Position numbers and translations under genes: made by a program. Under the pieces are notes generated by a model. It saw only the letters and a program-made list of their open reading frames with translations. It did not search any database and was not told where the DNA came from. Shown piece after piece: positions 1 to 8,624 of a stretch of 64,000 bases of DNA. Source of the DNA: Rhodoferax sp. PAMC 29310 (lineage in GTDB: Bacteria > Pseudomonadota > Gammaproteobacteria > Burkholderiales > Burkholderiaceae_C); assembly GCF_017948265.1 (NCBI RefSeq), contig NZ_CP072852.1, positions 2,108,001-2,172,000 of the forward strand. The letters are read 5' to 3'. Within the stretch, counting starts at the first letter, position 1. The number at the start of each line of letters is the position of its first letter.

Positions 1-1017
1 CGCGTCCGGGCGTTTGGCATGTTTGGAGCGGTGATGGGTTTGTCGGCTGCCATCGGGCCACTGGCAGGGGGAGAAATTGCGGCGCGTTTTGGTTGGCCGG
101 CGCTGTTCCTGGTCAACATCGTTCCCCTGACGATTGCGGCGGCCCTTAGCTTAGGTCGTGGCTCCACGCTGGCGCAAGCGCCGGCTCTGCGCGCAAGCAG
201 TCGGTTTGATTTGATGGGCAGTGCACTGTTGGGGGCCGGGCTGGGGCTGACCGTGACGGGTGCGCGAAGTGCTGTATGGTGGCTGCCCACGGTTGCCGCG
301 GGCGTGGGCTTGCTGCTTGGGTTTGCCTGGTGGGAGCGCCGTGCTGCAGATCCAGTGGTTAATTTGGCGCTCTTCAAACGCCGCGCTTTCGCGGCGGGCA
401 GCCTGATCATCGGGTTGCAAAACTTTGCCATGTACGCATTGCTTTTTGAACTTCCCGTGGTCTTTTCCACCGTGTTTGGAGCAAGCTCGGCGCAGTCTGG
501 ACGCGCCCTGATTGCATTGACGATGGCCATGGTGATCGGCTCGGTTGTGGGAGGCAGTGCGGCCGGGAAATTTGGCACGCGCAGGGCCGCTCTCGCGGGC
601 ACGATGGTGGCGTTTTCCGGGGGGCTACTGATGGCGCTGGGCACCTTGAATAGCGTCAACGACGCCGTGCCCGCGTTGATGGCATTGGGCCTGGGTCTCG
701 GCCTCACGACGCCTGCGGCCAACGCTGCGCTGATGGCGGTTGCCCAACCCAACGAAAGTGGCATGGCCTCTGGGGTGTCCAGCACCGTGCGCTATCTGGG
801 CGGCATTGCTGGTGTGGCCACCGTGAGCGCGATGGTCGCCAATGAAAGCCTGCTTGCCGCCCATCAGCACAGTGCGATCCTGTTCGCCATGGCCCTGGCC
901 ATGGCTCTGGCCCTTGCCTGGTTGATACTGGGACACACGCCGGCCGCGGTGGGAGGTGCCGGATCCGGTCCTGCCGCCACGCCAGGCGGCTCAACGACGG
1001 ATGCCACTCGGATCTGA
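1..1017 (+). CDS. MFS drug-efflux-type transporter (5' truncated by window edge)
   Basis: This is the C-terminal part of a major facilitator superfamily permease of the DHA2 (EmrB/QacA-like, 14-helix) type, which exports drugs or metabolites across the inner membrane by proton antiport. The frame is open from base 1, so the true start lies outside the window. The visible 338 residues hold about nine hydrophobic helices, beginning with an MGLSAAIGPLAGG stretch typical of the conserved motif in helix 5 of exporters. The last residues after the final helix form a Gly/Ala/Pro-rich tail. A strong terminator follows at 1096-1147. The substrate cannot be deduced. Confidence 0.85.
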   Translation, partial: RVRAFGMFGAVMGLSAAIGPLAGGEIAARFGWPALFLVNIVPLTIAAALSLGRGSTLAQAPALRASSRFDLMGSALLGAGLGLTVTGARSAVWWLPTVAAGVGLLLGFAWWERRAADPVVNLALFKRRAFAAGSLIIGLQNFAMYALLFELPVVFSTVFGASSAQSGRALIALTMAMVIGSVVGGSAAGKFGTRRAALAGTMVAFSGGLLMALGTLNSVNDAVPALMALGLGLGLTTPAANAALMAVAQPNESGMASGVSSTVRYLGGIAGVATVSAMVANESLLAAHQHSAILFAMALAMALALAWLILGHTPAAVGGAGSGPAATPGGSTTDATRI

Positions 1018-1095
1018 AAGGCTAGCGACTTGGGAGAGCACCCCGTTTCAGGTGCCGAGGAACACTAGAGCGAGGGTCAGCCGGATTTTGCATTT

Positions 1096-1147
1096 CGGCA
1101 AGCCATCCCTCGTGCTGAGAGATGGCTTGCCGGGAAGCCTTTTTTTG
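1096..1147 (+). terminator. Rho-independent terminator after the MFS gene
   Basis: A perfect 12-bp inverted repeat (1096-1107 with 1121-1132, CGGCAAGCCATC/GATGGCTTGCCG) is followed by ggaagcc and a run of seven T. It ends the MFS transcript and separates it from the convergent reverse-strand operon. Confidence 0.85.
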
Positions 1148-1173
1148 ACCCGCCCTATGGTCCGACCACGTGC

Positions 1174-2264
1174 CTATTTGCAAAGATCGTAAATCTTGAC
1201 GATGTCTTCTTTAGAAATGGGGCGTGCGCCCGCTGTGGTGTTGGTGCCAGCAATCGGGAACATACGAATCACGTCGTCAGCCATGGCTTCAAATTTGTCT
1301 GCCGGGATACCGACATCGGACAGGGTGAGGTAACTGTCTGTGCGTTTGAACCATTTGACGACCTTGCCAGACAACATTTTTTCGGCAATGGCGTCGTTCG
1401 CTTCGGTGACCCCAAAGCAGCGACGGGCCAGTTTTTCCCAGCGATGAGGAAGGGCATTTCAATGGAGTGCATGGGGATGGAACCCACCCGCCCCAAAGCC
1501 TGCAGACCGGACCAGCCAAAAGAGGCGCACAGCGCCAACTGGCCACGGGCTTCAGTGTCTTCCAGGTTCAGAAGAATCTTGTCGAAGTTTTCCATCAGGC
1601 AAAGAATCATGCCTTCGGTCATGCGATCTGCAAACTCGGATTCAGCTGAATTCGACAGGTAGTGTTCGATCAAGTGCGAGAAGATGTCGATGCAGCTTTC
1701 CTTTGTGAGTTTCAAGGGCAAGGATGTCAGAATCTCCGGGTCAATGATCGCCACTTTGGGAATGCGATAGGGCGAGCGCGAGAAGCTTTTTTCGTTCGTT
1801 TCCGCGTTTTGAATCACACCGCCGGCATTGGTTTCTGAACCTGCGGCTGAAACGGTCGGAATCGAGATGATGGGAAACGACCCGGTGTAATCGCGCGGGA
1901 CGCGGCTCCCCAGCACCACGTAGTCCCACGACTTGCCACCGCTGAAGGCCGTTGCAGCAATATACTTGGCGCCGTCGATGACGCTGCCGCCGCAGAGGGC
2001 AATGACGATGTCGCACTTTTCGTCGACGAATTGCTGGATTGCTTTGTCAATGGTTTGGGCGCGGGGGTTGGGCTCGATGCCCGTAAAAACAACCACCTCC
2101 AGGCCTGCGGCCTTGAGCGACGCTTCGACGGCATCAACAATCGGATCCAGCGGTGTGCCTTTGGCATAGGTGGCGATCATCGCCTTTTTGCCATAAGCGG
2201 CGGCGATGGTTCCGGCTTCTTTGATACGACCAGGGCCATAGCAAATTTTGTGGGGAAATTCCAT
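1174..2264 (-). pseudogene. Iron-containing alcohol dehydrogenase, internally deleted and frameshifted
   Basis: The reverse strand encodes a group III Fe-dependent alcohol dehydrogenase in two frames. The first frame starts with MEFPHKICYGPGRIKEAG at 2264 and carries the cofactor-site GGSVIDGAK, then SHLIEHYL and MHSIE. At about 1440-1452 the reading shifts. The other frame resumes with PHRWEKLARRCFGV and runs to the normal C-terminus (GTNTTAGARPISKEDIVKIYDLCK) at 1174. In intact family members roughly 30 residues, including a conserved histidine of the metal site (HG motif), lie between these two segments, and they are missing here. A deletion that is not a multiple of three therefore both removed a metal-ligand region and broke the frame. 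An in-frame ATG-less extension upstream to 2345 exists but is not family-like. The gene is last in a cupin/RbsD/SDR operon. Confidence 0.8.
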
Positions 2265-2341
2265 TCGAAGGGAGTCATGGTGTGCCTTTGGTAAAACTGA
2301 AATTGAATGAATGGTGAGATGGCTGAGTGCTTTAAGGGCAC

Positions 2342-2686
2342 TCAACGGGTCAGAAAATCGTCACGCTGAGGGGTAAAGATGTCGAGCAGACGGCCTTCGT
2401 GGATACAGATCGCGCCGTGCGGGGTCGATGCCGGAACATAGACCGAGTCCCCCGCGATGATTGTTTTCGACTCGGCTCCAACGGAAAAGACAAACTCTCC
2501 GGACAGGCAGTAGCACATTTGCTCGTGAGGATGCTCATGTTCATAACCGATCGCGCCAGCTTTGAAGAACACCTCGACCATCATGAGGTCCCCACCTCGG
2601 GCGCGCATTTTCCGGCTGGTCTTGCCGGCTTCCAACTCATCCAGAGTCGTCTGCTGGTCTGAGAAAAAAACGTCGCTGGTTGCCAT
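2342..2686 (-). CDS. Small cupin-domain protein (KdgF-like)
   Basis: This is a 114-residue single-domain cupin. The metal-binding motif region is visible as YEHEHPHEQMCYCLSGEF, and a second motif includes VPASTPHGA. Such proteins bind a divalent metal and often act on sugar or uronate derivatives (KdgF type) or as small isomerases; the substrate is not deducible. I chose the ATG at 2686 (MATSDVFFSDQ) because the longer frame to 2782 has low-complexity, unconserved sequence and overlaps the upstream gene. The gene sits between the RbsD/FucU mutarotase and the broken alcohol dehydrogenase, so a role in catabolism of an unusual sugar or polyol is inferred. Confidence 0.75.
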   Translation of the reverse strand: MATSDVFFSDQQTTLDELEAGKTSRKMRARGGDLMMVEVFFKAGAIGYEHEHPHEQMCYCLSGEFVFSVGAESKTIIAGDSVYVPASTPHGAICIHEGRLLDIFTPQRDDFLTR

Positions 2687-2744
2687 GGTTCTGTCTTTGG
2701 GTAATTGGTTTCGGTTGTGAGGGTTTGACGCCGACGCCAGCGCG

Positions 2745-3182
2745 TCAATAGCGCTCGCTTTGTTCGAGCTTGACAACGCCAATGGTCAGCAACAAATTGG
2801 CAAAGCGGCGGGTTTCGCCGGTGGCAATGACCAGCGAAGTTAGTGGCGAGCAGACCGCGTCGTAAAACGCCTGGCGCTCCAGGCTCCTGATCTCAATGTC
2901 TGGCGGCAGCATCGTCCGGTATTCCTCATGAACAAGTGCTTTCTCACCATTGGGAATCTGCATGACCACGGCGTCTTGAAAAGGGGTGATTTCAAGCAGT
3001 GCCTCAAGGACATCCGTGGTCTTGGGGATGCCGGGCATCAGGTTGAGAAACACCTTGGTAGCGCCGGCACCTGAGCGGGACACGAAGGGGTAGTTGCCGT
3101 CGGCGATCAGAATCTGGGAGAAATGGCCTGAGCTGGCCAGTACCCGCAAAATCTCGGGGTGCAATAGTTTCGTTTTGAGCAT
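2745..3182 (-). CDS. RbsD/FucU-family sugar mutarotase/pyranase
   Basis: This 145-residue protein matches the RbsD/FucU fold family, which interconverts anomers or ring forms of monosaccharides such as fucose and ribose in the cytoplasm. The N-terminus MLKTKLLHPEIL, followed by SSGHFSQILIADGNYP, holds the conserved His and Asp of the active site, and EEYRTMLP carries the conserved Tyr. An AAGGA ribosome-binding site precedes the ATG at 3182. It lies directly downstream of the SDR gene in the same direction, with the cupin next, so it is likely operonic. The sequence seems intact. Family assignment is confident; the particular sugar is unknown. Confidence 0.85.
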   Translation of the reverse strand: MLKTKLLHPEILRVLASSGHFSQILIADGNYPFVSRSGAGATKVFLNLMPGIPKTTDVLEALLEITPFQDAVVMQIPNGEKALVHEEYRTMLPPDIEIRSLERQAFYDAVCSPLTSLVIATGETRRFANLLLTIGVVKLEQSERY

Positions 3183-3238
3183 GTGAATCCTTGGAAGCGC
3201 CGCCCTCCTCGCTCACAGCAAGGACGTTGGCAGCGAAA

Positions 3239-4000
3239 TCAGGCGCAGTAAACGCCGCCATTGATGTCAAGCGTGGCGCCCGTGACAAATCCGTCGTACT
3301 CCGATGCGAGAAAAACCACGGGTCGGGCGATGTCCTCAATGTCGCCAGCGCGGCCCAGCGGAATGCCCCTGACGGTCTCGTCAGCAGAGGCTTTGGTGGT
3401 GTGGGTGTTGTGAAACGTGGTGCCAAGAATCAACCCCGGCGCGACCGCATTCACGCGAATACCCTGTGGCCCCAGTTCATTGGCCAAGGCGCGGGTGAAG
3501 GTCAGGACGGCGCCTTTGGTCATGGAATACACCAAAGACCCGCCATGGCCGCCCTTTCTTCCCGCCAACGAGGAGATGTTGACGATTGAAGCGCCATTGG
3601 CCTGGGCCAAATGCGGAACGGCTTCCCGTGTGACCAGCATCATGGTGGTCATGTTGACGTCAATGACTTTTTGCCAGAAGGCCAGGTCAACCTCGCCCAG
3701 CGCCTTGCGCGCCACTAGGCCGCCTGAGTTGTTGACCAGCACATCCAGTCCGCCAAGGAAGCCGACAGCATCACGAACCAAGGCCACCGCTGCGGCCTCT
3801 TGAGTCAGATCGGCCTGAAAACATTCAGCCTTGCGTCCGAGAGACTTGGCCAGAGCCAACACTTCCTGAGCGCCGGTTTCATCTGAGTAGTAGTTGATGG
3901 CCACATCGCAGCCTGAGCGAAGCAGGCCTTCTGCGATGGCCCGGCCAATTCCCTGCCCGCCTCCGGTGACCAAAGCGCGCTTTCCAACAAGTTGTCCCAT
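3239..4000 (-). CDS. Short-chain dehydrogenase/reductase (SDR)
   Basis: This is a 253-residue classical SDR that oxidises or reduces a hydroxyl/carbonyl group using NAD(P)H. The Rossmann motif TGGGQGIG is at residues 12-19, NNSGG follows the fourth strand, and the Ser-Tyr-Lys triad is visible as NISSLAG and YSMTK (Tyr near residue 157). The C-terminus ends in the usual TGATLDINGG. The ATG at 4000 is preceded by TTGGAG at good spacing; a TTG five codons upstream also reads through. It is the first gene of the SDR-RbsD-cupin-ADH operon, so it probably acts on a sugar or sugar acid. It could equally be labelled a FabG-like reductase by homology alone. Confidence 0.85.
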   Translation of the reverse strand: MGQLVGKRALVTGGGQGIGRAIAEGLLRSGCDVAINYYSDETGAQEVLALAKSLGRKAECFQADLTQEAAAVALVRDAVGFLGGLDVLVNNSGGLVARKALGEVDLAFWQKVIDVNMTTMMLVTREAVPHLAQANGASIVNISSLAGRKGGHGGSLVYSMTKGAVLTFTRALANELGPQGIRVNAVAPGLILGTTFHNTHTTKASADETVRGIPLGRAGDIEDIARPVVFLASEYDGFVTGATLDINGGVYCA

Positions 4001-4585
4001 TGTTCGAATCTCCAAAAATTAAGTGTCTTACTGGCAGGCAGCTGCTCATCGCCATTGGCTACCCAGCCGTTCAGGCGGACGCAAAAAGCGACCACCAACC
4101 CATCATTCAAGCCATTGACCTGGTTCTTGAACACCGGCCGAATGATGGCTTTCATCGATAGGCCGCAGATCGTGCGAATTGAGTAGGCAGCACTGAGGCC
4201 AAGGCCGAAAAAGAGCCACTGAAACCGTCTCCTGCTCACTTCTTGCTGCGCATGAACTGCATCATGCTCATCAAAAAAAGTTAGTGTAACGTTTTACAGG
4301 TCTTTTGTGTAACGATGCACTGACATTTTCTTCCCCCTTAAAAGCGAGGGAAAACCATTTAAAACCGCTGTTTGGCCACACTAATTGCCCCGGGTCCCGA
4401 CACGCCCCCAGTCAAAATTGCCTGCACTTCTTGGCTGAAGGCATCGCAGGCGGGAACATGGGCGGCAAAGGCTCGATCGCGCACCGGCTACCCTGGCCCG
4501 ACCGGCATGTGGTGCAAACCATCAATGTGCGCAGTGAGGTGCTAGATGAAGTGCTTGTTCTTTTCCAAGGCGAAGAACCCCCTCT
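4001..4585. other. No intact gene; decayed regulatory/intergenic stretch
   Basis: This holds no convincing gene. Short reverse-strand reading frames continue upstream of the SDR, with a KNQVNGLNDGLVVAF segment, but have no recognisable family or start. An AT-richer segment near 4266-4300 could hold the promoter for the SDR operon. The part next to 4585 is probably a remnant of the missing LysR effector domain, scrambled beyond recognition. Confidence 0.5.
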
Positions 4586-4810
4586 TCAAGAATCTGAAAC
4601 GTGCTCATAGAAGGTTTTTCCCGCACTGGTCAGTATGAAGCCTTCTTTTCGATGGAACAACTGGGCACCGAGTTCGGTTTCAAGAAGAGAAATGAAGCGA
4701 CTTACGGCGCTTTGGCAAACATGAAGCTGGGCTGCAGCCCCGGAGATTCCACCAACTTCGGCGACTTTGCGATAAGCCTTGATCGCATTGAGAGAAGAGA
4801 GCCTCTTCAT
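4586..4810 (-). pseudogene. LysR-family regulator, N-terminal HTH fragment only
   Basis: Only 74 residues remain. They form the winged helix-turn-helix of a LysR-type regulator, starting MKRLSSLNAIKAYRKVAEVG and including the recognition region QLHVCQSAVSRFISLLE and FHRKEGFILTSAGKTFYEHV. A complete family member has about 300 residues. After HVSDS the frame stops. In another frame a few plausible linker residues (LEEGVLRLGKEQAL) follow, so at least one frameshift occurred, and no co-inducer domain is recognisable. It was probably the regulator of the adjacent SDR-RbsD-cupin-ADH operon, which is itself damaged. Confidence 0.8.
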
Positions 4811-5139
4811 TCCCCCTCCTCAAACTTGTTTAGTTTCAAAGCTTCCCGACACTTTTTTGTATTCGACTTTTTGACGTTACCTTCGACTATGACAGTTTTT
4901 GATACTCATCCGCATGCAGCATTCAGTGTGTTTGAGAAACTACAGGGCAAACTCGCACGGCTACCTGTTTGCAGACCAAGGGAAAGCATGAGCCAGTTGG
5001 CAAGCGACTTTGTTGGCCTGCTGCTTGATTTGGCGTTAATCGCGCTGGGCGCCATGCTGGCCTGGATGCGGAACAAACGCACTTGAGAGAAACCGGGACA
5101 GAATTTCACGTCCCGCCCCGGCTTTCCCAATTCAATCCA
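4811..5139. other. No recognisable gene
   Basis: A forward frame ends MSQLASDFVGLLLDLALIALGAML at 5086 and could encode a short hydrophobic peptide. It has no clear ribosome-binding site or known relative. The segment separates the LysR stub from the end of the convergent acyl-CoA synthetase gene. Confidence 0.4.
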
Positions 5140-6819
5140 TCAAGCCCACTGCACCTTGGCGCGTCCGGCGTACCAGGCTTCGAGTTTGGGGCTCACATCG
5201 CTCTCGATGCGGTTGCGTTTGATCTTCATGGTCGGGGTGAGCGAGCCGTTCTCAATCGTCCATGGCTCTTTTGCAATGACGATCATCTGCAACTTCTCAT
5301 AGTCCGCCAACTCAGCGTTGATGTCTTTGAGCAACTGGGCGAGCTGCGCTTCTGCGTCCAACCGGAAGGCGGCGTCACCCTGCTTGGGGCGCAGGTGCTC
5401 AGCCAACACGACCATGGCGTAGGCAGAAGGTTGTCCCACGCCGGAAACCAGGCTGATTTCGATCAAAGCGTGGGCATTGAGGCGGTTCTCAATGGGCGCG
5501 GGTGCCACATACTTGCCTTTGGAGGTCTTGAACAGTTCCTTCACCCGCCCGGTGATTTTGAGCAGGCCGTCGGCACGGCGCTCACCCTGGTCGCCGGTGC
5601 GGAAATAACCGTCTTCGGTGAACACTTCAGCATCGAGGTCGGGGCGCTTGTAGTAACCCACCATTTGACCGGGGGACTTGATCAGAATTTCACCCTCATC
5701 GCTGATTCGCACCAGCACCCCGGGCATGGGCACGCCCACGCAGCCAGGGGCGTTGATGGCGGGGGTGGAGTTGTGCGAATAGGCAAAGTCTTCCGTCATG
5801 GCGTAACCCTCGTTGAGGTTCAGGCCCAAACGGCGGTACCAAGAGATCAACTCCGCCGGAATGGGGGCAGAGCCACTGCCCGCCAGCAAAGTCTGGTCCA
5901 GCCCCAGACCTTTAAGCACCTTGCGGCCCACAATGCGACCCAAAATGGGAATACTGAGCAACCTGTCCAGTTTTTTCGGCGGCATTTTGGAGAACACGCC
6001 TTGCTGGAACTTGAGCCACAGGCGAGGCACCGAGATAAAGGTGGTGGGCCGGGCGCGGTTCAGATCCTGCAAAAAAGTGTCCAGGGAGTCGGCAAAATAA
6101 ACATGGGTTTTGCCGTCCACTAGCGAGGCGCCTTCTACCCAGGCCCGCTCAAAAACGTGAGCCAGCGGCAGGTAAGACAGGCAACGGTTTTCCGTGCGGC
6201 CGGCCAAACGCTCGGCCACGTCTTTGACGATGAACTCGCTGGCACGGGTGATGCGCTCAAAGTTGTGCATCACGCCTTTGGGCTGCCCAGTGGAGCCAGA
6301 CGTGTACATGAGGATGGCAATGTCAGTACCGGGGCGCTGCACCTTGCCGGCCAACGGCGCGGTGCGGGCGGTGATAGCGTCCCAGGTCTCGAAATTGGTC
6401 TTGGGTGCGAGGGGCAAGGCGATGCAGGGCATGCCAGCGGGCACGCCAGGTTGCTGTTGCTCCCAGGTGTCGAGCTTGCCGACAAACAAAAGGCTGGCAC
6501 CGCTGTGCTCCAGCACAAACTTCACGGTCTCGGCGGTCTCCGTCGGGAAGATGGCCACCGTGGTGCCACCGGCCAGCCAGATGGCCAGCTCCGACATGAT
6601 AAAGTGGGCGCAGTTTTTTGACAGTATCGCAATACGTGCACCTGGCTCCAATCCCTGTGCCTTCAAATGCGTGGCCATGCGGCGGGACTGGTCCATCACT
6701 TGTTGCCAGGTGTAGTCCACCACCTGACCACCGCCCGTGGGCTGGGTCAGGTAGACGGCGTCTGCGTGGTTGTCCTCATGTTCAAAAACATAGTCCAGCA
6801 TCAGTTTCTGTGTTGTCAA
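5140..6819 (-). CDS. Long-chain acyl-CoA synthetase (AMP-forming)
   Basis: This enzyme of the ANL superfamily, FAA1/FadD15 branch, activates a fatty acid with ATP to acyl-AMP and then acyl-CoA. The P-loop YTSGSTGQPKGVMHNF, the A5 motif NEGYAMTED and the A7 motif DGYFRTGDQGE are all present. The C-terminal lysine region includes SLTPTMKIKRNRIE. An AGGAG ribosome-binding site sits 8 nt before a TTG at 6819, giving about 559 residues, so I prefer this start to the ATG at 6861. The sequence is intact. It is a single gene convergent with the upstream region; no operon partner is obvious. Confidence 0.9.
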   Translation of the reverse strand: MTTQKLMLDYVFEHEDNHADAVYLTQPTGGGQVVDYTWQQVMDQSRRMATHLKAQGLEPGARIAILSKNCAHFIMSELAIWLAGGTTVAIFPTETAETVKFVLEHSGASLLFVGKLDTWEQQQPGVPAGMPCIALPLAPKTNFETWDAITARTAPLAGKVQRPGTDIAILMYTSGSTGQPKGVMHNFERITRASEFIVKDVAERLAGRTENRCLSYLPLAHVFERAWVEGASLVDGKTHVYFADSLDTFLQDLNRARPTTFISVPRLWLKFQQGVFSKMPPKKLDRLLSIPILGRIVGRKVLKGLGLDQTLLAGSGSAPIPAELISWYRRLGLNLNEGYAMTEDFAYSHNSTPAINAPGCVGVPMPGVLVRISDEGEILIKSPGQMVGYYKRPDLDAEVFTEDGYFRTGDQGERRADGLLKITGRVKELFKTSKGKYVAPAPIENRLNAHALIEISLVSGVGQPSAYAMVVLAEHLRPKQGDAAFRLDAEAQLAQLLKDINAELADYEKLQMIVIAKEPWTIENGSLTPTMKIKRNRIESDVSPKLEAWYAGRAKVQWA

Positions 6820-6897
6820 AATGTTGTCTCCTGTAGTTATCTCCACAGGATACCTAAACATTTGAGAATCAAGAAGCCCTTACTGTCGCTAAGTAGA

Positions 6898-8001
6898 TCA
6901 GACCAAGGTGGCGAGATCGGCGGGTGAAAAATTGCACAATTCGGCCGAGCGGTCATCGCGCACCTTCAGCACCCAGTCTGGATCACTGATCAAGGCGCGG
7001 CCAACGGCTACCAAATCAAAATCACCCCGGTTGAAGCGTCGCATCAGCTCGTCCAGCGAGGCGGGCTGTGAGGACTCGCCACCAAACGCGGCAATAAACT
7101 CACCGCTCAAGCCCACGGAGCCAACGGTAATGGTCGGGCAGCCGGTGAGTTTCTTGGCCCAGCCGGCAAAGTTCAGGTCAGACCCTTCAAACTCGGGCTC
7201 CCAGAAGCGGCGCTGCGAGCAGTGAAAGATGTCGGCGCCCGCGTCGGCCAATGGCTGCAACCAGGCGGCCATCTCGTCCGGCGTTTGGGCCATGCGCACA
7301 GCGTAGTCCTGCTGCTTCCACTGCGACAGACGAATGATGACGGGGTAGTCAGGCCCCACTTCAGCCCGAACAGCCTTCAAAATCTCGGCGGCAAATTGAC
7401 CGCGCGCCACCAAGCTGCTGCCGCCGAAGCGGTCGTTGCGCAGGTTGGTGCCATCCCAGAAAAACTGGTCAATCAGGTAGCCATGGGCGCCATGCAGTTC
7501 AATGGCCTCAAAGCCCAGGCGTTTGGCTGCACCTGCGGCGCGTGCAAACGCGGCAATGGCGTCGGCAATCGCCTCGTCCGTCATGGGTTCACAAAACTGT
7601 TTGTTCGGCCGCGAGTAGCCCGACGGAGAGTCCCAGGGCTGTGGCGGCACCCAGTCGGTGCGGGGGTTGCGCACAGCGCCCACGTGCCAGAGCTGAGGCG
7701 CCATGACACCCCCCACGCTGTGCACTTGATTGATCACGTTTTGCCAACCTGCCAACGCGTCCTCACCCCAAAAGCGGGGAACCTTGGGGTCGTTTGACGC
7801 GGCCGGGCGTTCCACCACCGTGCCTTCAGACACGATGAGGCCCACGGCTGCAGCGGCCCGCTTGCGGTAGTACTCGGCCACCTCGGGTGTGGGCACGCCT
7901 CCGGGCGAGAACGAGCGTGTCATGGGGGCCATGACGATGCGATTGGATAACTTGAGGGACTTGTGCGTGAAGGGCTGAAACAGGGGCGAGATAATAGACA
8001 T
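6898..8001 (-). CDS. NADH:flavin oxidoreductase, Old Yellow Enzyme family
   Basis: This 367-residue FMN-dependent ene-reductase has the TIM-barrel motifs of the Old Yellow Enzyme family: PLFQPFTHKSLKLSNRIVMAP at the N-terminus (residues about 6-26), HGAHGYLIDQFF near residue 170, and the C-terminal phosphate-binding VGRALISDPDW. Such enzymes reduce activated C=C bonds of enones or related electrophiles with NAD(P)H in the cytoplasm. The ATG at 8001 follows CCGGAG; the longer frame to 8121 is not family-like. It stands alone, 185 bp from the DUF1304 gene. The physiological substrate is unknown. Confidence 0.9.
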   Translation of the reverse strand: MSIISPLFQPFTHKSLKLSNRIVMAPMTRSFSPGGVPTPEVAEYYRKRAAAAVGLIVSEGTVVERPAASNDPKVPRFWGEDALAGWQNVINQVHSVGGVMAPQLWHVGAVRNPRTDWVPPQPWDSPSGYSRPNKQFCEPMTDEAIADAIAAFARAAGAAKRLGFEAIELHGAHGYLIDQFFWDGTNLRNDRFGGSSLVARGQFAAEILKAVRAEVGPDYPVIIRLSQWKQQDYAVRMAQTPDEMAAWLQPLADAGADIFHCSQRRFWEPEFEGSDLNFAGWAKKLTGCPTITVGSVGLSGEFIAAFGGESSQPASLDELMRRFNRGDFDLVAVGRALISDPDWVLKVRDDRSAELCNFSPADLATLV

Positions 8002-8112
8002 GGGGCAAAAACTCCGGAAAAACTGGGTTGCAACTAGCTGCCAGTCTACGGGAACGCCCTCGCTCTGGCTGTGATGCGCTGTCACCCAAGTGATTGGGTC
8101 GTCACCTTCATT

Positions 8113-8158
8113 CACTATCAAATCAATAGCGAACTCTGCAGGCAGTTATGGCGCCAGA
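8113..8158 (+). repeat. Degenerate copy of dispersed ~45-bp repeat
   Basis: The segment CAATAGCGAACTCTGCAGGC and the following TTATGGCGCCAGAATCC align loosely with the better copies at 30877-30922 and 23879-23930. It lies in the gap upstream of the Old Yellow Enzyme gene. This is the weakest copy in the family. Confidence 0.4.
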
Positions 8159-8186
8159 ATCCTTTTCTCCACATTAAATGACCGGC

Positions 8187-8546
8187 CTAGGCGAGGTACA
8201 AAGCCAGCAAACCCAGCACTGCGGGCACAGTTTGCACAAAGAGGATGCGGACCGTCACCGTCAGCGCACCCCACACACCGGCCACCGCGATGCACGCCAT
8301 GCCGTACACCGTGAATGCCTGTGCCGTGGCGGGGTCGGGCAGCAAAAACCCGCACGCCAAGGCAGCGGCCAAAAAACCGTTGTAGCACCCCTGATTCGAC
8401 ATGGCAGGTGCCATGATCTCGGCGTGTTCCTTGCTGATGCCGAATACTTTGCGGCCCCGGGTTTTGAACAGCACGGTTTCCAGCAACACGATGTAAACAT
8501 GAAGGGCGAGCAGCAGAGCGGCAAAGAATTGGGCGACGTGGGCCAT
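8187..8546 (-). CDS. DUF1304 integral membrane protein
   Basis: This 119-residue inner-membrane protein has four hydrophobic helices. It contains the DUF1304 signatures LHVYIVLLETVLF, NQGCYNGFLAAAL and a C-terminal helix ending VLGLLALYLA. The biochemical role of this family is not established. The ATG at 8546 has an AAGGA ribosome-binding site, and the extension to 8630 would overlap the divergent regulator. It is divergently transcribed from a TetR regulator whose start is only 75 bp away, so the pair very likely shares a control region and the membrane protein is the probable target. Confidence 0.85.
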   Translation of the reverse strand: MAHVAQFFAALLLALHVYIVLLETVLFKTRGRKVFGISKEHAEIMAPAMSNQGCYNGFLAAALACGFLLPDPATAQAFTVYGMACIAVAGVWGALTVTVRILFVQTVPAVLGLLALYLA

Positions 8547-8609
8547 GGAAAAGTCCTTGAGAAACAAACAGGTCAAACTTGCCTCAATAGGGCAAGATGC
8601 TGGAGAATA

Positions 8610-8624
8610 CATAATTACGTTATG
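8610..8624. promoter_or_regulatory. Candidate TetR operator overlapping the tetR start codon
   Basis: The palindrome CATAA-ttacg-TTATG spans 8610-8624 and includes the regulator's own ATG (8622). It lies in the 75-bp gap between divergent DUF1304 and TetR genes, the usual place for an autoregulatory TetR operator. This is inferred from symmetry and position. Confidence 0.5.

Noticed and set aside
5083..6123. Long forward frame (346 codons) across the acyl-CoA synthetase
   Set aside because: It is antisense to a well-conserved enzyme and has no family features; such frames are common in GC-rich genes.
8178..8621. Upstream in-frame extension of the TetR regulator
   Set aside because: It is antisense to the DUF1304 gene and unlike any TetR N-terminus.
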